Shown: positions 1 to 10,338 of the stretch, in pieces
How the letters are laid out: the number at the start of each line of letters is the position of its first letter
Position numbering within the stretch: the first letter of the stretch is position 1
Source: Gracilaria gracilis
Taxonomy: Eukaryota > Rhodophyta > Florideophyceae > Gracilariales > Gracilariaceae
Length of the DNA: 64,000 nt
Direction of reading: 5' to 3'
Assembly (NCBI GenBank): GCA_030374805.1
Contig: JARGSG010000035.1
Location: 310,001-374,000, forward strand
Notes under the pieces: generated by a model
The model's input: the letters and a program-made list of their open reading frames with translations, nothing else
Databases searched by the model: none
Told to the model about the DNA's origin: nothing
Program-made: the position numbers and the translations under genes

Positions 1-988
1 TGGACTCGAACAAGCGAGGAGATTGACGAAGAGAGCGAAGGTTTCTGCGGTTCCTGCCTTGGAAGGGATGAGGTGGGTGATTGGGTGTCCGTGAATGGGG
101 ATGTAACATTTGGCGAGGTTCTGCGTTTCAAAGATTATGTAGTACCACTATTCCCAGTGTTGTTCGTCGTTCCGAAGGGGGTGAGGCTGCGATAACACGG
201 GTTATGAGATAGCGGCGTTTCTGTACAGAGCCTGATAATGTGCGTCTTCAATTATTGCGTGCACTAAACCACTGGCGGATAATCCAGTCTCTGACATCGC
301 TCTGGTGAAGGCCATGATGGGAAGAATTATTGACATGAAGCAAGTTACCATGCAGAGAGCTTGTTTCCATGCTGGCACATGTTCCCTTGTTTCAACTTCT
401 CTGCGTAGTGGGAGAAGTGACCGCGCTTCCGACATGACAGCTGGAATGTCCTTACAAGAGGAATTGCAGATTCATCAACTTGCATGCGCCCCGTAGTTAG
501 AGATAACGTCTATAGCACACTCAACGAACGACGGCACGACCCATATCTACGAGGGTACAGTAGATGTCGAGCTTCACAGAACTTGCCGGGTTGGTGCAAG
601 ACAGATGCAATTTGCACCGATCTGCAAAACCGACGGTGGCGGTGCTGAGTGTACCTCGTGGCACAAAATCGAAGTTGCAGTGTCGCGACTGGCGGGCGAC
701 TTCAAAAAAATTGCTGATCAAGAAGCATCCCTAAAGTCCCAGAAGCGTTCTCTTTGACGTCTACCGTTGGTACACATACAATTTGTCAGAGGTAAGAGTT
801 TATCCTTGGTAAGAGTTGTGAGGAGAGCAGTATTCATCTCATCATCAAAAGCCCAACCCTATGCTCCAGTGTCTTTAGTTGTAACGGCGGGTAAAGTACC
901 TTTTTGGTGTCCCATCGTCAGAAGTTGTATTTCGGGTTGCCTTCAAACAAGAGAACGTGCGCACTAAGCGCCCATCTTCGTCGTTGAG
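1..988. other. Left edge, possible fragmented minus-strand gene
   Basis: I cannot assign a gene here. On the minus strand two short open frames have plausible protein composition. One (721-521) contains FVPRGTLSTATVGFADRC. The other (435-202) encodes 77 residues with one hydrophobic, probably membrane-spanning segment (ALCMVTCFMSIILPIMAF). A third open stretch lies upstream at about 860-726, and a candidate GT..AG intron of about 40 bp sits beside it. Together they could be exons of one small-exon gene ending in a membrane anchor, but I could not establish phase-consistent splices for the set. Treat this as a hypothesis; non-coding DNA is equally possible. Confidence 0.2.
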
Positions 989-1708
989 ATGTTTCGCGTG
1001 GCCATTAGAGCAGCAAATCAAGGGTATGGGACTGCTCTTGAGCTGTATTCACTGAACTTTCTAGGTTCAAGAGCGTGGTGGACATCGAGATCTTTCATTC
1101 ATGTCTCGAGTACAGCACAAAAAGATTCTCAGGTAAAAGGCACTCCTTCTTCTACTGAAAACTCAGAAAGCTCCGAAGTGCTAAAATTTCCTGATCCGAT
1201 CGATCCAACACAAAATCCTCTTGCAGAACTAGCAGCAGAAGACGTGAAGACAGCCGAGAAGTATTGGAAAAAAGTGCAATCCAGTCAACAACGACCAGAG
1301 TATCATCAGAAACTGAATGAGTACGGTGAAGCATACGCAATTGGGCGTCGAAAGCGAAGTAGTGCTAAGATCTGGTTAACAGATGGGGAAGGACGGATAG
1401 CTATAAACGGTCGTTCATGGGTGGAATACTTTCCGCGTTTATATCATCGGGACAAAGTCCTTAAGCCATTAGATTTGGTCGAATTGATAGGGAAGATGGA
1501 CATCAAATGCGATGTGAGAGGAGGTGGTGCGAATGGACAGGCAGAAGCTATTCGTCACGGAATAGCGCGAGCCCTGCAAAACTGGGATCCTAATATGCGT
1601 CCAACGCTGAAAGCAAACGGTCTGCTAACAAGAGACAGTCGTGTGGTTGAGCCAAAAAAGTATGGCAGGAAGAAGGCTCGGAAGTCCTTCCAATGGGTGA
1701 AGCGATAA
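989..1708 (+). CDS. MRPS9: Mitochondrial ribosomal protein uS9m (S9 family)
   Basis: The 239-residue protein ends in a typical S9 domain (from about residue 110): GEAYAIGRRKRSSAKIWL, then GRIAINGR, a Gly-rich loop (DVRGGGANGQAEAIRHGIAR), LLTRDSRVVEPKKYG, and the basic end KARKSFQWVKR that reaches toward the P-site tRNA in the small subunit. The first 110 residues are an extension that starts MFRVAIRAANQ. It is rich in Arg, Ser and Ala and lacks early acidic residues, as expected for a mitochondrial presequence, and the extension plus the lack of other plastid signals favours mitochondria over plastid. The ATG at 989 is the only start that keeps the presequence. The gene has one exon and converges on the minus-strand WD40 gene, with 46 bp between the two stops. 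Confidence 0.93.
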   Translation: MFRVAIRAANQGYGTALELYSLNFLGSRAWWTSRSFIHVSSTAQKDSQVKGTPSSTENSESSEVLKFPDPIDPTQNPLAELAAEDVKTAEKYWKKVQSSQQRPEYHQKLNEYGEAYAIGRRKRSSAKIWLTDGEGRIAINGRSWVEYFPRLYHRDKVLKPLDLVELIGKMDIKCDVRGGGANGQAEAIRHGIARALQNWDPNMRPTLKANGLLTRDSRVVEPKKYGRKKARKSFQWVKR

Positions 1709-1754
1709 GAAGGAGACTGTAAGAACTGTTTTATCAGCAATACCTAGTTGGTCT

Positions 1755-3130
1755 TTATACGTTGGATGTTTCCTGTCTAAGATCAAATAACCGCACAGTT
1801 CCGTCACCCGAAGTAGAAGCAATGAAATTGTTATCACCAGCAAAGCAAAGGTCTGAAATAAACGCGGTATGACCTCTGAACTTCCTGACTTCCTTTCCTT
1901 CCAAAACATCCCATACCATGATCGTTCCTTCGGATGAACCTGAGGCGATGAACGGTTTGCTCGGATGCCATACCACCTTTGAGACAATCCCACCATGAAA
2001 AAACTTACAACGTTCTGTAGAGTTCTCCGCATCCCAAACTCGGACAACTCCATCAGCGCCTGCTGTTGCCAGTAACACGAGTTGAAGACCTTTGGGAGCG
2101 AAAGAAATACTCTCAACGCCGCCATCGTGTCTCGGGAGCTGAGCAACTATATGTCCACTTTCTCGGTGAGTGATAAACACATCACCCGCCGCACAGCCTG
2201 AAGCTAAGAGTAGTGCGGCCTTGGTTTCGGCAGTTCCGACAGCCATGCAATATATATCAGCAGTATGGAAAGAAGATCGTAGGGAAGCCAAACCTGTTTG
2301 GATACGTAATATAGTGTTGCCACCAGTCGGACTCCATACTCGTACCGAAGAATCTCGTGAACCAGTCACAACAAGCTTTCCATCTGATGTAAATGAGCCA
2401 CAAGTAACTGCATCTTCATGACCTGCAAAGGCCGCCATGAACTTCCCCTTAACCACATTCCACATATACGCCACAGTGTCTGAAGAACCCGCAAGCAAAA
2501 CGGGTCCCTTGGGATGCCAAGAAAAGAAGTTTATGGCATCCGAAGGGCCCTCTAACACATTCGGTTCTGGGGTTGAACCGTCCATGAAGACGATGGAGAT
2601 TGCACCGTTTTCAGAACCAAAGGCCGCGTACTTTCCGTCAGTACTGAAAGCTACCGTAGAAACTGACTCCTTTGCTCCGTCAACTTTTGCGATCACAGCT
2701 TGGAGCTCGATATCCCAGATAATGCCAATGTCATCCATTCCTCCCGAGATGAGGATGTTTCGATTGATCGGTGATGCCGCTATCGCTAGAGTTTCGGATT
2801 CATGTTCCCGAAGCACAACGACAGCGTCATCTTGAACATCATTTGCATCAGGGTTCGTCACGTCTTCAGTCAGGTTTTCATCATTACCATCTTCGTCTTC
2901 TTCATCAACATGAGATTGCTCTGAAGGGCCTAGGACATGAATAGGGTTCAGCGTAGCGAGGTATTAGAATCAAACATCTTCGTCGAAGATAGTACCGGTT
3001 AAGACTTACCTTGACTCTCTAAGACTATGATTTCCTCGGCATCGGCTTCTTCCAGACGCGGAAGCTCCGTTTCAACATCTTCTCCGGAGTCTTTTTCAAC
3101 TCGTCCTGGAACCTTTTCAGTTTCATCCAT
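1755..3130 (-). CDS. AAMP: AAMP/Sqt1-like WD40 protein, two exons
   Basis: The CDS is 3130-3010 joined to 2929-1755, with an 80-bp intron (2930-3009; gtaagt donor, cctag acceptor). The splice is phase-consistent and gives 431 residues, close to human AAMP. The first 60 residues are acidic, as in AAMP, and exon 1 supplies the only good ATG. Seven to eight WD40 repeats follow, for example SGGMDDIGIIWDIE, TGSRDSSVRVWSP, ATAGADGVVRVWD, ASGSSEGTIMVWD and STSGDGTVRLFDL. Family knowledge: yeast Sqt1 is a dedicated chaperone of ribosomal protein uL16, and AAMP is its broader eukaryotic relative, so a role in 60S assembly is likely but inferred. The gene is divergent from Pelota, another ribosome-related gene, across an 880-bp gap. 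Confidence 0.92.
2930..3009 (-). other. Spliceosomal intron of the AAMP-like gene
   Basis: This 80-bp intron begins gtaagt and ends cctag on the minus strand. It joins CAA-G to GC-CCT in frame, giving a Gly codon. A possible branch site (ttctaat) lies about 40 bp before the acceptor. It is a useful reference for intron style in this genome: short, with a strong donor. Confidence 0.88.
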
Positions 3131-4009
3131 CCTCGTTTCGTTTCCTTAATCTGTGTAGACTGTTCACGAAAGCTTCTTCGTTGGAGTTTTTTTGGTACTT
3201 CGCCTGAGTCGTACTCCCGCCGAAGTCAAACACGCCCTTAAAGAAATCACCGGTAATGCACCGTAAATATTAAGATTTCTGGTACTCTCCACCTAAACAT
3301 GCTTGGCTTAAGGGTTAGCGTCCTAACGGTTACGAGGAATGAGCAACAACGCCCAGTGGTTCGATTAGCACTCGTAATTTACCAGTGATGATAGCATCGA
3401 ATGTGGCACTTCACTTTTCCCAGGTAAGCACGACAGGATCAACTGTTGATGATAAACAAAGCGTTCTACCCTTCAACAGAAACAGCTAAATGTATGACTC
3501 CTATTTTAATTACCAGGGTAGAGTGAATTTCACTGAACTTTTAAGAAACACTGTTCTTTCTCGCCTAAAATAGTCTCATTCGTTCGTTTCTTCGTTTTTC
3601 GAGAATCCACAGTGGACCAAGGGATTGCTTTGATCTACCGAAGGTAGGAACGCTACCTTCGCAGAATGCTCGAAACTCGAAGCGCTTCTAACCGACAGCA
3701 TAAGCTTGAACGACCTTCTCTTGCTTGTAGGCAGCGCCCAAAGAACACATGAGAACCTCCTAAGGTTGGAACGCGCTGCTCGTGAAAGCGTTGTGCACAT
3801 GCAAGTTTGTTGATTTTCTAAGGACTCCAACTATGTTGAAGAACACTCTTCGTTGCCAAACTGAGCCGATTTGAACTAGTGACCTACCCCTTTTCATTGA
3901 AGTGCGTTTAAGCTTCCTGCCCTACTGGTTTCCCAAAACCGCATTCTAGTTCCAAACTGAATATCTTTCTCCGCAACTTGTCCAACACTGACAAGATCTC
4001 TTGGAAACA
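3131..4009. promoter_or_regulatory. Divergent intergenic region, AAMP-like / Pelota
   Basis: This 880-bp gap separates two divergently transcribed genes and must hold both promoters. I see no TATA box of clear position, no repeat and no convincing ORF. A tRNA-like A box (tggcttaaggg, near 3304) is not followed by a foldable T-arm. Confidence 0.5.
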
Positions 4010-5161
4010 ATGCGTCAGCTATCAAGAAACATAGACCCGAAGACTAAAGCGGGTAGTGTTCGACTGGAAGCAGCTGACGCTGAGGATATGTGGCACATTT
4101 ACAACTTGCTTAGTGAGGGTGACCAACTGCGATGCTCCACAATTCGGAAGGTGCAGTCTGAAACTGCCACGGGGAGTGTCTCCGCGCAAAGAATGAAGCT
4201 CACCTTGACCATAGCCATCTTGTCATATGAGTTTGACGCGTCCGTCTCGCAGATACGCGTCTCTGGTCGTGTTGTTTCAGAAAATCAGCATGTCTCGTCG
4301 GGCTCGCACCACACACTTGAATTGGAACCACATCGCGCCTTTACGCTTTTCAAAGAAGCTTGGGATGTTGTGCACTTGCAACATCTCAACACGGCGCTGG
4401 ACCCGCACACAGATGCCGATTTAGGTGCCGTTGTTATGCAAGAAGGATTGGCCCATATCTTGCTGGTGTCACGTTCGTTGACAATCACTCGTGCCAGAGT
4501 CGAAACAGCAATACCACGGAAAGGAAAGAATGCTCTATATAATAGAGACAGTGCTTTAAAGAAGTTTTTCAGCGATGTTTTCCGAGCGCTTATGCAATCT
4601 CTAGAGCTGCCTCGTCTAAAGGTTTTGCTCATCGCTTCCCCAGGATTTGTGAAAGACGAGTTCTTCAAGTTTGCACAGTTGGAGGCATCTCGCCAAGACT
4701 CGCGTGAGTTTATAGAGAACAAGTCGAAGATTGTTCTTTGTCACTCCTCTTCCGGACATAAACACGCTTTTCAAGAGGTCTTGTCACGGCCTGAATTGCA
4801 GACACGACTTTCTAGTACCAAAGCAGTTGCAGAAGTTCGCGTGCTGGACGACTTCTTTGAAAAGATGCACAAGGACCCCGATCGTGCAGTTTATGGACCG
4901 GCTCACGTCAAATTCGCTGCTGAGATGGGAGCCATACACCAACTGCTTGTTACTGATAAGCTTTTTCGATCAGCCGATGTGCAATTAAGGAAGAAGTATA
5001 TTGCCCTCTCGGAAAGCGTCGAGCAAGCCGGCTCTACGGTTGTAAGATTCTCATCGGAACATGTCACAGGAGAACGTTTGGATTCCATGACTGGTGTGGC
5101 TGCAATTTTGCGTTTTCCCCTCGCAGGTTTAGACGATGTTGATCCCTCAGAAGGGCTTTAA
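4010..5161 (+). CDS. PELO: Pelota/Dom34, ribosome-rescue factor
   Basis: The 383-residue protein matches the Pelota family over its full length; human PELO has about 385 residues. It starts MRQLSRNIDPKTKAGSVRL, the usual beginning of the Sm-like domain A. DMWHIYNLLSEGDQLR follows, then domain 2 with VVMQEGLAHILLV and IPRKGK near residues 140-170, LLIASPGFVKDEFF at about 210, and the eRF1-like domain 3 with VRVLDDFFEKMHKDPDRAVYG near 280. The ATG at 4010 gives the family-typical N-terminus; an in-frame TTG nine bases upstream is not needed. Family knowledge: with Hbs1 it binds stalled ribosomes and splits them with ABCE1 during no-go and non-stop decay in the cytosol. It is a single exon; codon use is like its neighbours. 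Confidence 0.96.
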   Translation: MRQLSRNIDPKTKAGSVRLEAADAEDMWHIYNLLSEGDQLRCSTIRKVQSETATGSVSAQRMKLTLTIAILSYEFDASVSQIRVSGRVVSENQHVSSGSHHTLELEPHRAFTLFKEAWDVVHLQHLNTALDPHTDADLGAVVMQEGLAHILLVSRSLTITRARVETAIPRKGKNALYNRDSALKKFFSDVFRALMQSLELPRLKVLLIASPGFVKDEFFKFAQLEASRQDSREFIENKSKIVLCHSSSGHKHAFQEVLSRPELQTRLSSTKAVAEVRVLDDFFEKMHKDPDRAVYGPAHVKFAAEMGAIHQLLVTDKLFRSADVQLRKKYIALSESVEQAGSTVVRFSSEHVTGERLDSMTGVAAILRFPLAGLDDVDPSEGL

Positions 5162-5256
5162 CCATTGCATTATGGAGTGCAGACCTCTACTCTGCATATA
5201 CTGTATCTTCTACGAACCACCCAAGACTTGTTTGTTTTCCGATAATCAAGAACATG

Positions 5257-6049
5257 TCATCGTGTGCCATACGGATCCACTCGATCTACAAAAAGATCGA
5301 TATAGATATTAGATTGATTAGGTACCGGACTACGTTCACCGATATCATATCCCAACATAATGTTTCTGTTTGTCACAACCACCGTAACAAAATTGCGAAT
5401 TCCGAATTGGTATACCATATATTAGAATTGGAGCCGAGGTATTAGCATATAAATCATACAGTGATGACCTTTCTGAACTGAGTGAAGTAACTTACGTTAA
5501 AATTCTTTCAGCTGTACCGTAGACACGACGCACACCACCAACGCGCATACCAACCACAGCGTCCTCTATACCAGGCGGCACCTGATGAGCTCCTGGCCGA
5601 AACAAAGCTGGTCTGTTCTCATTGGAATCATCGAGGGTGGAGCCGTTGTCTAGAACAGTTACCCACCTCGCCACGACCAGGGATCCGTTCTTAACTGTGT
5701 CTCCGTCTCCCACGACAATGTCTTGAACCTTTAACTGATCAATGGGATACACTGGGACGTTTTCAACAAACGTGGGAGGTCTCCGGTCCGCTGGGGGACG
5801 GCCAAGGTCGACGTAACGACGTGTCCGGATAGCGTCATAATCTGGGACGCCATGGGCAGATTTGGAAATGTATGCAATCGGCAAAGAGGCAAAGACCGCA
5901 ACGAAAGCACGGCGTGAGAGTTTTGCATCGGCCACTGGCTCGAGTTTCATACGGAGTGAACTCAGGCCATTGCGAGGATGGTTTCGAGACAGGCGTGATA
6001 CTTGTCCGACGGGAACAGAACTGCTGAAGGCCATGTTGCTGTGATTCAT
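5257..6049 (-). CDS. FKBP-type peptidyl-prolyl isomerase, thylakoid lumen targeted
   Basis: The CDS is 6049-5496 joined to 5365-5257, with a 130-bp intron (5366-5495; gtaagt donor, acag acceptor) that splices in phase. The product has about 220 residues. The N-terminus (MNHSNMAFSSSVPVG...) is Ser-rich and basic like a plastid transit peptide. It is followed by KLSRRAFVAVFASLPIAYI, a twin-arginine, hydrophobic lumen signal with a likely cut after SAHG. The FKBP domain includes DIVVGDGDTVKNGSLVVARW, PGIEDAVVGMRVGGVRRVY and, from exon 2, LGYDIGERSPVPNQ and IYIDLFVDRVD. Several active-site aromatics are replaced, as in many lumenal FKBPs, so isomerase activity is uncertain. An in-frame ATG at 6034 would also serve; one at 6238 would add a less likely leader. 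This gene is the clearest sign of a plastid. Confidence 0.88.
5366..5495 (-). other. Spliceosomal intron of the FKBP gene
   Basis: This 130-bp GT-AG intron has a gtaagt donor at 5495-5490 and an acag acceptor ending at 5366. It is needed to give the FKBP domain its last two beta strands. Without it the frame stops straight after the donor. Confidence 0.85.
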
Positions 6050-6695
6050 AATAAGCAGTCCCAAATAGAGCGACAAGTTTAGTCTAGCGGCTTCTTGCTT
6101 TTGCGGACAAGGACATTGGCTAAATACGAAACGCAGCGCCCCCCAGTAAAGATTCGAAGGCGTTTCGATGAAGCAAGCAAATGAATAAGCCGTCTTCCGC
6201 GAAGGTAGAAGCTCTTTCCCGGAACCAATAGAACACACCTACTCTCGCGGAGATCGACCGGGGGTTTACTTGATCCAATGTAGTTTAATTGGAAATTAGA
6301 TCACAACAGCAATGTGCTATCAGCTCTGCCAGCCAGCAACGAAAACCAGTTCATGTTCCAACCTCCAACACTTTCAAGCAATCGAGCCTTGATCCGTTCA
6401 TTGCCAATTTCAGTGTGAGAAGTAAACTCGTAAGACCGAGTCTTGAAGAGCTTCTCGGTGTTATTAACATACCTTTGTTCAAAGCTCTCTGTTTCACGTA
6501 ACAGATACCGATACCATCCAGATTTTGGTGCGCCACGCACATCCGACTTGAATCAGCCTCGATAAGGCCGTTTTCGCTGTTTGACTTGTGCGATCGGCGT
6601 CGTACTCCTGGTGAACACTATACGATACATCGTGGGCGCATCTAGAAGCTCAACCGCTCAACGATCTCTACTTTTCCTTTTTTAACGACTTCAAC
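6050..6695. promoter_or_regulatory. Divergent intergenic region, FKBP / proteasome alpha-1
   Basis: This gap of about 640 bp lies between two divergent genes and probably contains both promoters. Short open frames on both strands lack any recognisable protein. Just before the proteasome ATG is a pyrimidine-rich tract (cttttcctttttt, about 6671-6683) that may mark its transcription start. Confidence 0.45.
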
Positions 6696-7481
6696 ATGTT
6701 TCGCAATCAGTATGATACTGACATTACGACATACAGTCCCCAAGGTCGTCTTCATCAAGTGGAATATGCGATGGAGGCCGTCAAACAAGGGTCGGCTGTC
6801 GTAGGTGTTCGCTCCAAAACCCATGTGATATTGGCTACATTGAAACGATCTGCTTCCGAACTGGCGTCACATCAGAAGAAGCTGTCTGTGATTGACGATC
6901 ACGTAGGAGTTGCTATTGCTGGATTGACCGCTGATGCACGGGTTCTTTCGCGTTTCATGCGAAACGAATGTCTGAACCATAAGTATGTGTACGAAACACC
7001 ACTCGCTTTGTCGCGTCTTGCACTTTCTGTGGCTGATAAGTGTCAAGTTTCCACGCAGCGAGCTAGCAAACGACCTTATGGAGTCGGTCTACTTATTGCT
7101 GGATACGACGCAACTGGTCCTCATCTATTTCAAACTTGTCCAAGTGGAAACTACTATGAGTACTATGCAATGGCTATTGGGTCCAGAAGCCAAGGAGCAA
7201 AGACGTACCTTGAGCGAACTTTTGAAGTATTCCCCGATTGTACTCTGGACGAGCTAACGAAACATGCGGTGCTCGCTCTCCGTGAAACTGTTTCTTCTTC
7301 CAAAGATACAGAGCTCACTTTGGAAAACACAGCAGTTGCGATTGTGGGCAAAGGAACTGATTTCACCATTTACGAAGATGATGATGTAAAGCCATACCTT
7401 GATATGATTGACGAAGATGAGAACGAACAGCCATCGGAAACCCAAGCCCCCGCCGCAGACGCGTCTATGACAGACGCATAG
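6696..7481 (+). CDS. PSMA1: 20S proteasome subunit alpha type 1 (alpha-6)
   Basis: The 261-residue single-exon protein has the alpha-subunit signature at its start, [19 protein letters not shown], followed by [19 protein letters not shown]. The rest of the proteasome fold follows: [58 protein letters not shown] and [13 protein letters not shown]. The C-terminus is acidic ([11 protein letters not shown]). The MFRNQYD start and a Glu/Asp-rich tail are typical of PSMA1/Pre5 rather than the other six alpha subunits. Alpha subunits form the outer rings and gate and are not themselves proteolytic. Nothing is missing and the length is standard. Confidence 0.96.
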   Translation: MFRNQYDTDITTYSPQGRLHQVEYAMEAVKQGSAVVGVRSKTHVILATLKRSASELASHQKKLSVIDDHVGVAIAGLTADARVLSRFMRNECLNHKYVYETPLALSRLALSVADKCQVSTQRASKRPYGVGLLIAGYDATGPHLFQTCPSGNYYEYYAMAIGSRSQGAKTYLERTFEVFPDCTLDELTKHAVLALRETVSSSKDTELTLENTAVAIVGKGTDFTIYEDDDVKPYLDMIDEDENEQPSETQAPAADASMTDA

Positions 7482-7693
7482 AGTTACAAGTTGTGAAGTA
7501 AAGCTAATATGGTGAACGAGATTTCTTTACATTTAGACCAACTGCACCTCACCAAGTGAAATGCGAAACCAGTGTCTGACGATGATCTCTTCCACAAGGC
7601 GCGATCGGGCCGCGTTCAAGCCACTTTAACAATGGAACGCAAAACAAGATAAGTCGTACTGTCCTCGAGCGAGGCTCTTCGTTTGCAGGTTTC

Positions 7694-9313
7694 CTACGAA
7701 TTCCGAGAAAGGAATTTGCTCATAGGGTCCTCTGTCATGTGTCGTCGCAATCTGTATGCTTCCATCGCTTCCTCGGAAACTTTATGACTGTCGCAACCAG
7801 CTTTCCTCGCGCTATTATACATCCGTTGCCGGTCATCAAGAGCGGCTTGATTCTCTTCAGCCTGTTGCTTCCGAATCTCTTGTTCGAGACGAATCTGATT
7901 CTGCTTTTCCTCTTGCAAAGCCTTTGCTCTTTCATTTTCATTACCAGCATAAACCTTGTCCTCTTTGTCCCTGCGTTCCGCATATTGTTCGACAAGAGTC
8001 CTTGGATCACGTTTCTCAACCGCCTTCGCGACACGCTCTTTCATTTCCTTCTGAGTCTCGATGGCAGCAATTCTACCAGCTTCTCCAGTACAGAACGCGT
8101 AACGTTGCGTTTGTCGACAGCACGCATAACCCCATTTTCCGTCGTCGTAGAAGCTCCCCCATATAGACTTATGATTTTTCTCAAGTACATCCTCTGGATA
8201 CGCACCTACCGGTACGCTGATATTCGTATCCTTGTTGGGGCGACCCTCTGCTTCGTATTCCATTGAAGCCCCCACCTCTGCGACGTCTGATATTCCAGGT
8301 TGTGGAACACAATGTTCTTGCCCACCGTATTTCTCAATAATCTCGGCGCGACGTTTGTCTTGCAGGTCCTTTTTCCTAGTCTCAAACTCTCGGAAAACGG
8401 CCTCAGCTCGAGATGGCTCTGCTTGTAGATGTGGTAAATATTTCCCAGCGGACGAAGCTTTCCTAGTACTTAATTCCATCTTGGCCAGAGTTGACACATC
8501 ACCAGAAAACCTTACAAAGTTATCTCCTGCATAGTCCTTGTCTTCGGGGTCCACGTTAGGAAGGGGATCGGCTCGCATTGAACGAGACTTCGGGTCGTAA
8601 AAAGCAGAGTCGAGATCAAGGTTGTAAAGGTACTTAGCAGTATCTTCTCGTATTCTCAAATTCCGCACGGAAGTCTTAGCAGACTCCCCAGACTGCTGCA
8701 CGACCTTCTCGTCATCGTCATCGTCGCTGCTATCACTGCCATCACTCGAACTCTCGTCCTTTGAAGAACTACGCCCCCCTTTCTTTCGGAGGCGCTTGGG
8801 TTGTCCTTCCGATTCCGCTGTTGAGCGAGGAAGAGCTTTAGAAAACTCTGCGTCGTCATATCCGTTCCACCTGTCTCTTTTTCCTTCAAAATCTAGGTTA
8901 ACCGAACCAACGACTTCATCTGGGCGTATACCGCGACCGGTAAGTTTGGCTCCGCGTCGGCGAGGTCTGTCAAGACAGTTCTTCGCAGTGTGAGTTATAG
9001 CTCCGCAATTCTCACAGGCGCCTTTACGAAACTTTGTGGCCGCCGGTCCCTGGAATTGCCCACGAGGAAGCCACTTTCCCAGCTGATCAAAGTTTCTCTT
9101 TCTTTCATTGTGATTCCTTTGATGTTTGAGTGACGGTCCTTCTTGCTGCAAGTACCATGGCGCTTGAGCAATATACTCTGGAATATGGGGGTTGATAATC
9201 TTCCCATCTGAATCAACTGCAGGAGGCGCCGTACCAGCCTTTCGAGCTTCCTCCAATTCCTTTGCAGCCTTGTAAGCTTCACGAGTCTTGAAGCCGCTGT
9301 TGGATGCAGACAT
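7694..9313 (-). CDS. SLU7: Pre-mRNA splicing factor SLU7
   Basis: The 539-residue protein carries the SLU7 hallmarks: NPHIPEYIAQAPWYLQQ at about 41-57, a CCHC zinc knuckle (C100-x2-C103-x4-H108-x4-C113) and then RPRRRGAKLTGRGIRPDEVV. Next comes an acidic serine stretch (about 185-205), the motif TAKYLYNLDLDSAFYDPKSRSMR, and a long charged C-terminal half containing VLEKNHKSIWGSFYDDGKWGYACC. Family knowledge: SLU7 acts in the second catalytic step of splicing and helps select the 3' splice site; its presence fits a genome that keeps few introns. One exon. The ATG at 9313 is preceded by a separate open frame (9648-9325) that looks like leader sequence, not coding. Confidence 0.95.
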   Translation of the reverse strand: MSASNSGFKTREAYKAAKELEEARKAGTAPPAVDSDGKIINPHIPEYIAQAPWYLQQEGPSLKHQRNHNERKRNFDQLGKWLPRGQFQGPAATKFRKGACENCGAITHTAKNCLDRPRRRGAKLTGRGIRPDEVVGSVNLDFEGKRDRWNGYDDAEFSKALPRSTAESEGQPKRLRKKGGRSSSKDESSSDGSDSSDDDDDEKVVQQSGESAKTSVRNLRIREDTAKYLYNLDLDSAFYDPKSRSMRADPLPNVDPEDKDYAGDNFVRFSGDVSTLAKMELSTRKASSAGKYLPHLQAEPSRAEAVFREFETRKKDLQDKRRAEIIEKYGGQEHCVPQPGISDVAEVGASMEYEAEGRPNKDTNISVPVGAYPEDVLEKNHKSIWGSFYDDGKWGYACCRQTQRYAFCTGEAGRIAAIETQKEMKERVAKAVEKRDPRTLVEQYAERRDKEDKVYAGNENERAKALQEEKQNQIRLEQEIRKQQAEENQAALDDRQRMYNSARKAGCDSHKVSEEAMEAYRLRRHMTEDPMSKFLSRNS

Positions 9314-10338
9314 GTCTTAAGCTTCTATATGGGATGGTGAAGGTGGAGTTTCATGGCCGTCTGCTGAATTTCTGTTCGGGCGCTCAGAGTCCAAGCGTCA
9401 TCCAGTCCGAAATTCGGACGCAGACGATGCAAGAAAAACACCCTCAAGGGACCAAGAAACTCCAGTTGTAGTGTTACCTCATACGTACAAGTACGTCTTG
9501 TAGGCTGGTACTGTAGCAAACCCAAAATGTCGAAAACAAGTAGTGAAGTGCAACAGCGTTTTTGCAGTAGGAGCGTTTCAAATAAATCGGATTTTGCCTT
9601 GGTCACCAAATGCTTTCTGGTTGTTGATTTTTTCGATGAGGAACACACCCTTGAACGTCGGGTGAACTTTAAGGCAAAGGCGACCCTGAGAACACGAAAG
9701 TAATCAGTAGTTCTCTTTCGAGCCTTTTAAGTGTCTTTGACCCAAAACTTCTAACCTTGATGTCCCATGGTACAAGTCTTGCATTGCACTTGCATATAAT
9801 CGCGGGGAATTTGGGATTATATAGGGTAACCAAAAACAGTGCCTTCTCCTGCTACAAATGAGGCATGTAAAAGCATCCAAAGCTTTGGAGTTACACGAAA
9901 TGTGCTAATTCGGAGACATGATGAAAGCAACATTCCTCCGTTCTGCAATAAAGGCTATGACACGGTCAGAACTGGACAGAAAGGTCCCATTGTGCCCCGG
10001 CATTGCCCATGAACGCTTTATGTCTGCTAGTCTTTCACGAGGATAAATCTCCCACCCAGCAAGGGATATCTCAACGCCGTGGAGACAAATCATTCAGTGA
10101 TAGACAGTGTTGCAATAGTTCCAAGTTTCCCGGCCTTGGCGGTCGAGCGATTAACGAAATCATTCGCTGAAGAGAGCAAACTGCGACGGTGTACCTTTGA
10201 TACTTGTGTGATATTGTACATTGCACTTGTCGAAAGAAAAGCATCAACAAAAAGTTCCCGCGATTTTTCTCTTCCTCCGTAGTCTGGTCGCTTCTGTTCG
10301 ATTGTCGGCAACAAGAGAAGTGGAATTCCTAATTTTGG
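9314..10338. other. Intergenic, no gene recognised
   Basis: This stretch of about 1 kb separates the divergent SLU7 gene and the membrane-protein gene. Open frames on both strands (for example 9648-9325, minus) have no recognisable composition or motif. No repeat or RNA gene is visible. It probably carries the two promoters. Confidence 0.5.

Noticed and set aside
1152-2146. Minus-strand frames overlapping uS9m and the AAMP-like gene
   Set aside because: They are antisense or shifted shadows of genes with clear domain matches.
3297-3375. tRNA-like A box (tggcttaaggg) followed by a ggttcgatta motif
   Set aside because: The putative acceptor arms do not pair and the T-stem cannot form, so it is not a tRNA gene.
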